53,015 bases of DNA from a virus, in the IMG/VR virus record IMGVR_UViG_3300032523_001454, positions 1-53,015 of that record. One strand, written 5' to 3'. Both the position numbers and the translations under genes were made by a program. Below, in pieces: positions 15,277 to 25,000 of this stretch. Below the pieces are notes generated by a model. The model had not been told where the DNA came from. It saw only the letters and a program-made list of their open reading frames with translations, and did no database searches. How positions within the stretch are numbered: position 1 is the first letter of the stretch; the number at the start of each line of letters is the position of its first letter.

Positions 15277-16068
15277 ATGGATTATAGCACTATGCCAGAC
15301 TCTAAAAAGAAGCAGATGATAGAACAACAATATTGTGTGGAAAAAAAGTCTTTTCAGCAAATTGCGGTTCTTATGAACACCTATACTAATAGGATTAGAA
15401 GAGATGCTCAAAAGTTTCAGATTCTGATTAGGACCAAAAGCGAAGCACAAAAGAATGCTTTAAGCACAGGGGTTCATAAACACCCAACCAAAGGCACAGT
15501 AAGATCTGAAGATACTAAAAATAAGATCGGTCAAGCTGTATTAAAAAATTGGGAAGATATGAGCCCAGAAGAACTAGAGCGTAGACAAAACCAAGCTAAG
15601 GCACAATGGGAATCATTATCAGAAGATCAAAAATCCAATCTAATAAATATGGCTAATAAAGCTGTTAGAAGTAGTAGTAAAACAGGCTCAAAGCTAGAAA
15701 AATTTATTTTTAACAAACTCATACAAGAGGGATATGAAGCCACTTTTCATCAAGAACAAACCCTGCTCAACACAAAGCTACAGATCGATATCTTTTTACC
15801 CAAATTAAACACAGCCATAGAAATAGATGGACCATCACATTTTTTACCAGTTTGGGGAGAAGAGGCTCTACAAAGAAATATAAAATATGACAATAAAAAA
15901 ACAGGCTTGCTATTAGGCAAGGGCTGCTTATTAATAAGGGTCAAACAATTTAAAGACTATTCTCCCACCAGAGCAGCTTTGGTGTGTGATCAGCTTTTGG
16001 TTCATTTAAAAGAGATTAAGAATAATTTAAAAAACATTACTAATAAATTAATAGAAATAGGAGATTAA
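15277..16068 (+). CDS. Free-standing Vsr/EDxHD-like homing endonuclease
   Basis: This is a 263-residue protein. Residues 1-60 look like a helix-turn-helix (KKSFQQIAVLMNTYTNRIRRDA). Residues 65-130 contain two NUMOD3-like DNA-binding pieces (GTVRSEDTKNKIGQAVLKNW; SPEELERRQNQAKAQW). The C-terminal half is a small nuclease of the Vsr/DUF559 type, with LQIDIFLPKLNTAIEIDGPS followed by a histidine, then a tract ending LLLGKGCLLIRVKQ. This combination of HTH, NUMOD3 and EDxHD nuclease is characteristic of free-standing phage homing endonucleases. AAGGAT about 7 nt before the ATG serves as ribosome-binding site. The target is unknown. It may be a selfish gene located between the sugar cluster and the annealing protein. 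Confidence 0.78.
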   Translation: MDYSTMPDSKKKQMIEQQYCVEKKSFQQIAVLMNTYTNRIRRDAQKFQILIRTKSEAQKNALSTGVHKHPTKGTVRSEDTKNKIGQAVLKNWEDMSPEELERRQNQAKAQWESLSEDQKSNLINMANKAVRSSSKTGSKLEKFIFNKLIQEGYEATFHQEQTLLNTKLQIDIFLPKLNTAIEIDGPSHFLPVWGEEALQRNIKYDNKKTGLLLGKGCLLIRVKQFKDYSPTRAALVCDQLLVHLKEIKNNLKNITNKLIEIGD

Positions 16069-16070
16069 TA

Positions 16071-16829
16071 GTGGGTCGCCATAAAAAGATAATTATGAAT
16101 AGTTCTACAGTACCAGCTCAAGTAGTACCAGAGGTTAATGAGCAGTCCACAGAGGGTCCAAAAGTAGTCGTATGTCCAAATGATTTGGCTTGGACAGACC
16201 ATGTTTTAAACCTATTATCCGATGATGAAAAAATAGCAGGTAATCCCACCACAGATGGATTACGTAGAATATTCGAGATAGCCCTAAATTGTGTGGTTAT
16301 TGATGCTGAAACAGTGGTGGTTCAATCTCCAAGTCCAGAAAACGAGAAAAGGGCCACTGTAACGCATTCTCTGACCTATGTTATGAATGATGTGTCGGAA
16401 GCCTCTGGTTCTAAATATAGAACAGTGAGCGGCGCTGCTGACGTTTACTGGGGTAACTGTGACAAGGTTTACAGAAATCACCCCGTGGCTGTGGCAGAAA
16501 CCAGGGCAGAAGGCAGAGCATTAAGACGAGCTCTTAAGCTACGAAAGGTAGTAGCAGCAGAAGAAATAGCAAAAGATATAGAAGACAGTCCCGATGGTAG
16601 CACAGTATCTAAGATTAGCACTAATCAACTAAATTTTCTGGATATTTTAACACAAAGGCTCAATATCAACACCAAACAGTTGCTTAAAAAGTTGGGACAC
16701 TCTGATGAAAATGTGTATAATATAGATCATGATAGTGCTGTACAAATCATTAAACTGGTCTCTTCGTACCAGCAAGATACTTCGACTATCTCAGATGATA
16801 TTAAGGGATACGAAACCAACTGGAAATGA
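16071..16829 (+). CDS. Putative Rad52-like single-strand annealing protein
   Basis: This 252-residue protein starts at a GTG codon with AGGAG 7 nt upstream. The core (TDGLRRIFEIALNCVVIDA, a strand-rich part, SGAADVYWGNC, then HPVAVAETRAEGRALRRALK) follows the order of Rad52-type and related phage annealing proteins. In those, a beta sheet is followed by a helix with an Ala-x-Thr-Arg-Ala-x-x-Arg-Ala-Leu signature. The last 70 residues (STNQLNFLDILTQRLNINTK ...) look like the small helical C-terminal domain that many such proteins carry. Function: pairing complementary single strands during recombination-dependent replication. Assignment is by pattern only; a different DNA-binding role is possible. 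A zinc-ribbon gene follows after 12 nt. Confidence 0.5.
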   Translation: MGRHKKIIMNSSTVPAQVVPEVNEQSTEGPKVVVCPNDLAWTDHVLNLLSDDEKIAGNPTTDGLRRIFEIALNCVVIDAETVVVQSPSPENEKRATVTHSLTYVMNDVSEASGSKYRTVSGAADVYWGNCDKVYRNHPVAVAETRAEGRALRRALKLRKVVAAEEIAKDIEDSPDGSTVSKISTNQLNFLDILTQRLNINTKQLLKKLGHSDENVYNIDHDSAVQIIKLVSSYQQDTSTISDDIKGYETNWK

Positions 16830-16841
16830 TAGGAACATTCT

Positions 16842-17156
16842 ATGAAAGCCAAATACAGAGCTAGCGATAAGCTAGAATTTGAGGTCGAAGGAGCTGGTCA
16901 AAAAGAGATATTTAAGGAATTAGCTCTTATACAAGAGATATTTGGAGAAGAAAAATGTGGACTATGTTCGGGCTCTAATATAAAGTTTATAGTGCGAAAC
17001 GTAGAAGGTAATGATTACTATGAACTGCGTTGTAGTGATTGTGGAGCAATATTAGCGTTTGGCCAGCACAAAAAGGGAGCCACTCTTTTTCCCAAACGCA
17101 AGGATGACAACGGAAACCATTTGCCAACCAAAGGGTGGCATAAATGGCTAAAATAG
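16842..17156 (+). CDS. Small zinc-ribbon protein
   Basis: This 104-residue protein has two cysteine pairs, KCGLC (about residues 39-43) and RCSDC (about 62-66), framing a beta hairpin (IKFIVRNVEGNDYYELRCSD), i.e. a zinc ribbon. The C-terminus ends TKGWHKWLK after a basic FPKRKDDNG segment. Small proteins of this layout accompany recombination genes in many phages and may bind single-stranded DNA or RNA polymerase, but the function is not established. The end overlaps the next gene by 13 nt. Confidence 0.7.
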   Translation: MKAKYRASDKLEFEVEGAGQKEIFKELALIQEIFGEEKCGLCSGSNIKFIVRNVEGNDYYELRCSDCGAILAFGQHKKGATLFPKRKDDNGNHLPTKGWHKWLK

Positions 17157-20100
17157 TATTAACCCTACTAGATGGCAAAGTTCTTACCAGAGACACCAAG
17201 GTTATAGGCTCAGAATCCGGTTGTTGTTGTTGTTTTTGTAGTGAGACCTGTGAAAGATGTATTCTCGTAGATGTTGAGTTTGGTAGTTTCCCCCCTTTTA
17301 TTGGGCCTCCAATATACCAAATGTTGGACAAGACTGCCTATGCTCCAGACCCCCCGTATTGTGCTGAGATTCGCATCGTTGTTAGTCATACAACAGCTGA
17401 GTGGTATAATGGTACAGACCAGTATGGCAATTTATTTTCCAGCTATTTTCTTGGTACAGTAGGAAACTATGCAGAAGAAGTAGAAGAGAATGGTAACAAA
17501 AAATATAAAACATACCAAAAACACCCTACAACCAACAACGTCACTCCCCAATCAAATTGGGCTAATAATAGTTATACCACTCTTCCTGACAATAATTTAT
17601 ATGTAGCATATGTGGCTCCATCAGGAGACTATGAAACCACTCGTAAGCAGTTGTATCTTTTTTGTCTCAAGGGAAATGGTACAGATGGACCTTTTGCTAA
17701 GATAGGAACCACTTTCAAACTAGACGGTGTTATAACTGGAACAGGGCCTATTACTCCTAAAAAAATATTTAATATTGATATCGATCTACACGAATGTGGG
17801 TGGGTATTGGTGGTACAAAAAAGCACTTGTGGTACAACAGTAGATGCTGATAGTAGTTGTAGTATGAATTTTGCTAGAATACCTTCTGATGATACTGGGT
17901 GTCCCACTCTTGGAGACTATCGTACTGTCTCAACCTTTTTAAGCCCCACTGAAATTGCGGCCAAAGATCCTCCTATAGAGTGTCCAGATGACCACGAGGA
18001 CAAACTCAAAGACAACATTGTATGCGAAAATGACACCCAGAAAGACCCTGGTGTGTATGAGATAGCAGACTGTGATAGTAGACAAGCTGCTGTTTCGGAG
18101 CTGTACAACAACAATAACGGCACTAAGTTTTGGCCTCGCACAGAAGGAGTAGGAACCAATCAAGGAAAGTGGGGCGGAGCGACTGAATATGGTATCAAGG
18201 TTAGAAAAACCCTTAGAAAAACAGAAAATAAATCCGGTACCGTAGGAACCACACTGTGTTGTGTTCCAGATGCCCCTGAATCTTATTATTATTTTGTCGA
18301 AACTGGGTTATGGGCAACCTTAGCAAACTGGAGAGTAAATAGCGGAGACGAAGGCATCTTGCTTGGAGGCTTAGATCCCGATATTCCAACATACATGAGA
18401 AGCACATGGATATCAGGAGGACAGATACCACTCTCACTACCCTCTAAACTAGATAGGGTTGTTATTCAAAAGACTGTAACAGCAATCCCAGCTGACACAA
18501 AGGTGTTAAGTATGGATGTTATCAATCCTACCCCTAATACCAAAGTCTCAATAAATGGTATAATCACAACCACAGAATTCTCTCTTTTTAACGAAAACAC
18601 AGAACTACTTGTTGGCCAACTACTAGGCACGGGCCAGATTATATTCAGAAATAATAGCGAAGTTAGTACGAATGGCGTGATTGGTCATGCTACAAAAACT
18701 AATGATTTTACACTAATAAAGTTCAAGAATAGCTCTATTAATAAGGGGAAAATATACTATAGATTTTGTACTATTACTGGACAAACTAATGTAGCCGAAT
18801 CTATAAAAAGATTTGTGAATTTTTATGATACCAGTATTAATGACGATGGAGCATTTGTGTACTATACTCCCGCAATGTTTTTTGATGCCTCAACAAACAA
18901 GGGTACCATTTGTAAAGATTTTGGCAAAAACGCTGGAATACTCATGAATACTCTAGTAGCAGGCGAAGGATATCCAAGATCATTTTTTCTCGGTGAGAGT
19001 AAAAATGCAGCCACCGGAAAAGTTGTTGGTACCGCTACTTTTTCTGAAAAATCCCTAAACCTGGGAGAAATAGACAATTCTATTGATCCGTATGTTGACA
19101 AATCCACCAACTCAGTAAAATTTTATGGAGTATGGAACACAGCACTAGCCCGGACAAACGTGGCATTTAGTACTACTAGAAATGGACCCACGGGAAATAT
19201 TCTAGGATATTCCGAGTTTTATGATGATTCTGTAAATTTTGGAGATGTGGGAGAAGATCTTACTCTATACAATAACTCTAGCTGTGGCTATGAAGCTCTT
19301 AATGATGGGGATGCTATTAATATTGGTGGTAGCCTAATCATGAAAGATCATTCCACACTGGGTATAGTTATCACATCTCTTGAGCCCACCCACACCCTCA
19401 CCATCAAAATAGCTGATACTTTCACAACAGGAGATAGTGGTAATCTGAGTGATGCACAAATCACCATAAAAAACTGTATTATAGAAGTAGCAAACAACAC
19501 CGATTTGTACTGCCACACAACTGTGACAGATTCTAATATTTTGTGTACAACAAATAATAAAACCATGAGTATAAATCATACTAGTGTTACTATGGACCAA
19601 GAAGATCTGAGTCTAAAAAGAACCATTGAATATACTACTGTCAATTTTAATAATAGTTCTATTAATGGAGCTAAGATCCATCCAAAATCTAGTAATATAA
19701 CAACATTTAATAATACATCTACTAATAAAAGCGAAGATATCGCTGGTACTTTAATTTTTAATAATACTAGTATAAATAATGTGACTAGAACCACGGCTAA
19801 TACTTTTATAAGTATAACATTTAATGGTGGCTCAGCTAATCTAGGCTATATAACTACCACAAACACTAATAAAGATCATATCACCTTTAATAACTCTAGC
19901 TATAATGATGCTAATGCTCTTATTCGTGGAAACGTTATTTTTAATGATACCAGTGAAAATAAGGGGGAGGAGGGAGTAGTAGATATTACCATATCCATAG
20001 ACCCCAGTAGTGCCACGCTATATGATACCATACTAGTTGTAACCTATCCAAAGCCAACGACGCAGAATAACCCTTGTACTTTTAGCCCTCTAAACCCCTC

Positions 20101-20809
20101 CCCCATAACCATCAGCGGTAATACGATATCACATAATCAAGCATTCACCAGCTATATACAAGCCAATTCAAGTAAGTGTCGGAGAGTAGCGCTCCTTGAG
20201 ACGACCGTCAATGGAGTAGTATCTAATGACTACGCTTATTCTAACCCGGCCAACGATGAGACAGAAGGAAACTGGCATTACTTCGTCGATGATAATAAAC
20301 GACTAACTCGGTATGACGATTGGTATTTCTACGCAAGCTACATCTGGGACATTCCTTCTGAGGTAATTATTACCACAACCCACAACACCACAGGAGAATC
20401 TTTTAACACAACCCTAAATATCACATTCACCCCCCCTGCAGAAGTGCCAGATCCTGAAACACACCCCTCCACTAGTTTTCAGGTAGATCCAAGCAACACT
20501 GTCACTGGGAATACAATAGCCTATATTAGTGCATCCACGAGCATTGTCAATGATCGAACAGCAGATAATCTGACCGTGGCCGTTCTTGTGACCACACCAA
20601 TGGTCCCCGGTGGATATACGTATTCTATTAATAGTATTCATTACGAGATAGATGGCGATTATCTATCTCGGAAACAATACTGGTTTTTGGCAATAGAGAC
20701 TTCTTTGATCCAGGATATTCCTACGTCCTTGACTGTTACCACAACCAATACAGCCACCAGCGAAACATTTGAGACAATTCTAACCATAACATACGCCCCT
20801 CCGGAGTAG
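17144..20809 (+). CDS. Large cysteine-rich beta-solenoid surface protein
   Basis: This 1,221-residue protein of unknown function is probably a virion or secreted structural protein. Residues 27-39 hold a cysteine cluster (CCCCFCSETCERC). The first 400 residues are Cys-rich globular sequence. Residues about 490-900 contain many copies of a short repeat of the form F-x-(N/D)-x-S-x-N-x-G-x-(I/V), for example KFKNSSINKGKI and IFNDTSENKGEE, the pattern of a right-handed beta-helix. The last 240 residues form two related Ig/cadherin-like domains, both with a conserved W/Y-rich core and both ending in a T-x-x-E-(S/T)-F-(N/E)-T strand before a proline-rich end (FTPPAE, YAPPE). It starts inside the zinc-ribbon gene. 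A fiber, spike or adhesin role is likely, but the gene is on the opposite strand to the tail module. Confidence 0.8.
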   Translation: MAKIVLTLLDGKVLTRDTKVIGSESGCCCCFCSETCERCILVDVEFGSFPPFIGPPIYQMLDKTAYAPDPPYCAEIRIVVSHTTAEWYNGTDQYGNLFSSYFLGTVGNYAEEVEENGNKKYKTYQKHPTTNNVTPQSNWANNSYTTLPDNNLYVAYVAPSGDYETTRKQLYLFCLKGNGTDGPFAKIGTTFKLDGVITGTGPITPKKIFNIDIDLHECGWVLVVQKSTCGTTVDADSSCSMNFARIPSDDTGCPTLGDYRTVSTFLSPTEIAAKDPPIECPDDHEDKLKDNIVCENDTQKDPGVYEIADCDSRQAAVSELYNNNNGTKFWPRTEGVGTNQGKWGGATEYGIKVRKTLRKTENKSGTVGTTLCCVPDAPESYYYFVETGLWATLANWRVNSGDEGILLGGLDPDIPTYMRSTWISGGQIPLSLPSKLDRVVIQKTVTAIPADTKVLSMDVINPTPNTKVSINGIITTTEFSLFNENTELLVGQLLGTGQIIFRNNSEVSTNGVIGHATKTNDFTLIKFKNSSINKGKIYYRFCTITGQTNVAESIKRFVNFYDTSINDDGAFVYYTPAMFFDASTNKGTICKDFGKNAGILMNTLVAGEGYPRSFFLGESKNAATGKVVGTATFSEKSLNLGEIDNSIDPYVDKSTNSVKFYGVWNTALARTNVAFSTTRNGPTGNILGYSEFYDDSVNFGDVGEDLTLYNNSSCGYEALNDGDAINIGGSLIMKDHSTLGIVITSLEPTHTLTIKIADTFTTGDSGNLSDAQITIKNCIIEVANNTDLYCHTTVTDSNILCTTNNKTMSINHTSVTMDQEDLSLKRTIEYTTVNFNNSSINGAKIHPKSSNITTFNNTSTNKSEDIAGTLIFNNTSINNVTRTTANTFISITFNGGSANLGYITTTNTNKDHITFNNSSYNDANALIRGNVIFNDTSENKGEEGVVDITISIDPSSATLYDTILVVTYPKPTTQNNPCTFSPLNPSPITISGNTISHNQAFTSYIQANSSKCRRVALLETTVNGVVSNDYAYSNPANDETEGNWHYFVDDNKRLTRYDDWYFYASYIWDIPSEVIITTTHNTTGESFNTTLNITFTPPAEVPDPETHPSTSFQVDPSNTVTGNTIAYISASTSIVNDRTADNLTVAVLVTTPMVPGGYTYSINSIHYEIDGDYLSRKQYWFLAIETSLIQDIPTSLTVTTTNTATSETFETILTITYAPPE

Positions 20810-20814
20810 TACTC

Positions 20815-21186
20815 ATGACCAGAATTACCCCACAACCCATAGAACTATCCACAATCAGCTCTGCTGATAACAATGGGCACTTTAATATCGTGGGAAATGC
20901 TGCTTTTTCTGGCTCTAGCATGAATTATGGTGGTATAGACGGAACGATCTCTTGTTATGCCTCTGGGCGCCCTTGCAATTCTGGTACCTCTCTCAGTTGC
21001 ACATATAGCCTCAGTGGAGCTGACGCAGCCTCCTTTGAGATAGATGATAATAAACTGCGACTAATAACGGGTACAATACTAGACTATAACGCGCAAGATA
21101 CATATCTCGTAACTATTAATAATGCCTGTGATACTATTAATCATCCAACATTTACGCTAAACATCCTTCCTGGAGTTGAACCATGA
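20815..21186 (+). CDS. Small protein with beta-solenoid repeat and cadherin-like domain
   Basis: This 123-residue protein begins with polar sequence and a single copy of the repeat seen in the preceding gene (GNAAFSGSSMNYGGIDGTIS). It then has a compact cadherin-like domain (LSCTYSLSGADAASFEIDDN ... GTILDYNAQDTYLVTINN), where S-G-x-D-A-x-x-F and L-D-Y are the known markers of that fold. It starts 5 nt after the previous stop with GGAG upstream, and its own stop overlaps the next ATG (ATGA). It is probably a partner or a detached piece of the large solenoid protein. No signal peptide is seen. Confidence 0.7.
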   Translation: MTRITPQPIELSTISSADNNGHFNIVGNAAFSGSSMNYGGIDGTISCYASGRPCNSGTSLSCTYSLSGADAASFEIDDNKLRLITGTILDYNAQDTYLVTINNACDTINHPTFTLNILPGVEP

Positions 21187-22076
21187 TAAGCCTCTTTACT
21201 GCCACACACAACAGACCAGATGTTATTAACCTATGGTGTAAAGCTATAAATAAAACACTACTAGATAATTATCATACTACAATAGGTAGAACACAAATAG
21301 ATATGAAATTAGACTGTGATTGTGATAATGTGATAATTCCTGATTTAGGATTTAGTACCCCTATTCATATGAGTCAAAAGTTTTTTAGTACAACTAGAAC
21401 AAACGTATTTTTAGAAGAGGATATGATTCCTATTAGAAGATGGAGTGTGGATGATTATCCCGGGGATTTTATTCTATTAGAAGCTTATCCAAATTGTTTA
21501 TGGGCTAGTTTAATTATTCATAGAAAGTCTGTAGACTATGCTACCTCTATTCCACAAACAAAACACAAGGATACCTCCTCTTTACCCTCTTGGATACCAG
21601 AACATTTAAAAGAACAATTTATAAAAGCAAAATCAAAAACTATAGGAAATCACTTTATTCATTTGGATAAAATGAGCATGAGTCCTGCTGTGTCTGATGA
21701 ATTAATGGCCCATAAAAATAAATTAAGAGATATGATTCATGAATATTTAGACACACTACCAGATATTGTTAGAGAAGACCTTGGGGGTGTTTATTCTAAA
21801 CCATTAGGGTCACTTGGTCCCGGATCACAATTAGAACTCATTCTTTATAACTTGGGCATAACATCTCCAGAATATTGTGAGTGTCATAAAAAAATAGCCC
21901 TAATGAACGAATGGGGATGTGATGAGTGTGAAAATAAAGCGGATAGTATCTGCTCATGGTTAAAGGATGAATGCTCTAGTAGAAAATTAGTATTTGTAGA
22001 GAAAATTGCTAGACTATTAATAAAAATAGCTATTAAAAGATCTAGAAAAACAACTAATGTATACAACTCTCTTTAA
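21183..22076 (+). CDS. Protein with GT-A-like start and cysteine-rich C-terminal domain
   Basis: This is a 297-residue protein. The N-terminus MISLFTATHNRPDVINLWCK resembles the first strand of GT-A glycosyltransferases, and FLEEDMIPIRRW could correspond to a D-x-D-like region, although the rest does not match a known family. The final ~85 residues form a separate domain: GPGSQLELILYNLGI, then CECHKK, LMNEWGCDEC, ICSWLKDE and RLLIKIAIKRSRK. It has five cysteines, two in a CxC, and a conserved GxG-x-L start. I associate this domain with planctomycete proteins and their phages, from memory only. The ATG overlaps the preceding stop. It is the last plus-strand gene, ending 7 nt from the converging tail gene. 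Confidence 0.65.
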   Translation: MISLFTATHNRPDVINLWCKAINKTLLDNYHTTIGRTQIDMKLDCDCDNVIIPDLGFSTPIHMSQKFFSTTRTNVFLEEDMIPIRRWSVDDYPGDFILLEAYPNCLWASLIIHRKSVDYATSIPQTKHKDTSSLPSWIPEHLKEQFIKAKSKTIGNHFIHLDKMSMSPAVSDELMAHKNKLRDMIHEYLDTLPDIVREDLGGVYSKPLGSLGPGSQLELILYNLGITSPEYCECHKKIALMNEWGCDECENKADSICSWLKDECSSRKLVFVEKIARLLIKIAIKRSRKTTNVYNSL

Positions 22077-22083
22077 AAACCCA

Positions 22084-25000
22084 TTATACCTCCTGTGAAT
22101 CGCCGTCGAACGTTATTATAAATGTACCATTTGTATTAACAGTAATACCGTCAGAGGGACTGCCCGTGGTAGCAGTGGTTGCACCGCCACCACTAGTAGG
22201 AGGTTCAGGGGTAGCAGCAGGTTCAGGGTCATTAGGGGGAGTAGAGACAGTTGCTGTACCCCCAGCCCCAGGACTACCACCGGGAGGGTTGGTATCGATA
22301 GTGGTGGTAACTGGCGGAGCAACAATACCACAACTAGTTAATGGATATATTTTCAAACACCCTTCACTATCTATACCCAATACCCCAGAAGCAAAACTAC
22401 TATATGCGGGTAATTTAGAGCTTCTACCAAAAGGCCCCTCGGTCGCACTGGTTCCACCCCAAGGAATTGTTACATCAGCATCCTTAAATGGTGGTTCTAA
22501 TGCTGTTTCCCCCGCTTTTGATATCACAGGCTTCAAAGTACGACCATAAATATCTTTTACACAATCACTAATGCCACAAGCATCTGTGGGACAAAATTCT
22601 TCCTCTTTCGGCTTACACTCATCACACTGCTGATCTCCTAACTGTGTTATAACATAGTTACCCTTGTTGGGGCCCGTCTCCGTAGAGAGAGACTGTTTAC
22701 TAGAGGGGGGTGCGATAAAATTTAGACCCGCTTGACTACTTCCTAATATAATATACCTTTGGTCGTTACGCATAGCATACACTATTGTTCCAGATTTGGT
22801 TTCCACACCCAGATAATCATCAATTGTGATAATACTGTTTGTGGACCCCTTTTTCATATCTGGCACAAGATTCTCCCCAGCGTTGCCGTCCACAACATAA
22901 TCATTTAAAAAATCTGTTGTCGACCCACTACCAGTAGTAGTAATGTCTGGGTTTAATAATTGTGCCTTTGCTGACTTATTTGGGGATAGAGTTTCAGATA
23001 ATCTTGCTACTACAATTCTATCTGGGGGTGGACTAACCCAAACGCCCCGATCTCTATCATATCTCAAGTCTATCGGAGCCACGGGCCACGTTCTCGGATT
23101 GCCCAACCAGTTTTTCATAAATTTATTTGTTAATCTAGTTTGAGCAAACTTGCCTGCACACACATCTGTTTCCACATCCACCTCATTAGGTATGGGTTTA
23201 CCCTGAGTATCATACCCCCAAGATTGTAATACTAGTGGTCCTTTCAGGGCAAAAAATCCAAAATCAGTAGCTTCATCATATCGACCATCCAAAGCACTGA
23301 ATATCAGAGTAAGGTCTGTGCCAAAAGAAATACGACTAATAGATACGCCAATATCAGTGTCGTTCTTTCTATCATCCCACGCTTCCAGTTGTGCTATGTT
23401 TAAGATAGGATTTAAATATTTTTGATAAATGCCAGGACAAGGATGTTGATCTGTTGGCGGCATAGGTGGTCTGGATTTACAAAGTATCTTAGAGCTAAGC
23501 CCCGTAGTATATCTTGGTAGCCTATCTCCTCTGCCGAGTATTGACACAGGAGCGAATAAAGCATCCAAAGATAGTGCCGCATAATTCTGTATATCATTAG
23601 TGTCTTCCCCATACGAGAAAGATGACCAATCATTAGCGTCGAATATATAGCAACCATGACTATTTCTGACCTTTGATCCCTCTGTTGCCGGATCAGTTGG
23701 ATCATCGGACTCTTTACACCTTTGCTTGCAAATCTCCTCTGGAGTAGAAGATTTTGAGGTGGCGGTAGAGGGGGCTGAGGAAGAGGTAGACTTTGAGGCA
23801 GGGGTCTTGGTGCTGAGATCCTTCTGTATGGGATGATTATATATACCCATCAAACAAAAACCGGGACTAGCTTCCTGTTCAGGATGTCTCAGTAGGTCTA
23901 TTGTGTTCGCTATCTTAGCTATCCCCATACGTCTATCGTTTCTTTGCTTCCTCAAGCGTGATAAAATACTGTTTCTCTCGCGAGTATTCGTTCTGATCAT
24001 ATTAGAGATGGTTTGTTGATATGATCCAAATTTTTGAGCGTGTTGTTTAAAAGAGTATGCTGTTGTTGCTCCTACAGATCCATAGCTTAACACAATGCTA
24101 TCAATCAATACCTGCTGATCTAGAAAATAATTAATACTATATCCCGGAAGCTCTGCTAGGGTTATACTCCCACTCTCTTCTACATTAGAGTATCTAACCC
24201 CTTGATCAGCAATAGATTGTCCAATAGCCTGCATCTCATTCAGTCCTCCACTAGTCCATGGATTTAAACTAGAGTCTTCAACCACAACAGTAGAACCAAC
24301 CACGGGATTACTACTAGTCCAGGGTCCATATACATAAACATTGCTTTTCATAGGAATAACAACACTTTCGAATCCCGCAGCCGCATTTCTGCATTTATAT
24401 ACATTGATGGATTTCGTGTCGAGCATCTTGTTCGACTCTCCTGTTACAACGGAACCAAATAGAAAATCTACAGCTCTTAGGAAATTGGTGAGCCTGTCTC
24501 CAGCATTTGCTAACACAGGTGCCAAGGCGATAAACTCGGTTGTTATCAATATTTCCGCTGTTCCAAGATCAAGGTTACTATAAACTGCTCCGTCTGTTTG
24601 TATCTTCTGATACAGAGTAATTATTTCGTCGACAGGAGCTGGTTCGGCAGGAGCTGGTTCGGCAGAATCTGATTGGGCAGGAGCTGGTTCGGCAGCGGGT
24701 CTCTTCTTAGCAGCCTTTCTAAACACCGTAAACATACAGTCTGCTGCACTGAGCTTTCCCTTAAATATTTCGTGCTCAAAATCTTGTCCATTTATCTTTC
24801 TTGTGCTTCGATAGTTTCCTCTAAGTTTGCCAAACCCAGTTATTTTTCCATCCCCATTTTCAAATAGACTGGTATTAACTCCTGGCATCAATCCAAGCAT
24901 ACCAAAAGCTTGATTAACACTAGGATATCCAGCGTCGATAGGCTCATCAGTAAGAGTATATCTGTCTCCCTCCTGGACCTTAATCGGAATGAACTGATCC

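Noticed and set aside
22166-22549. Plus-strand ORF opposite the end of the hub gene
   Set aside because: It is the antisense image of the hub protein's Pro/Gly/Thr tail, with no own start signal.
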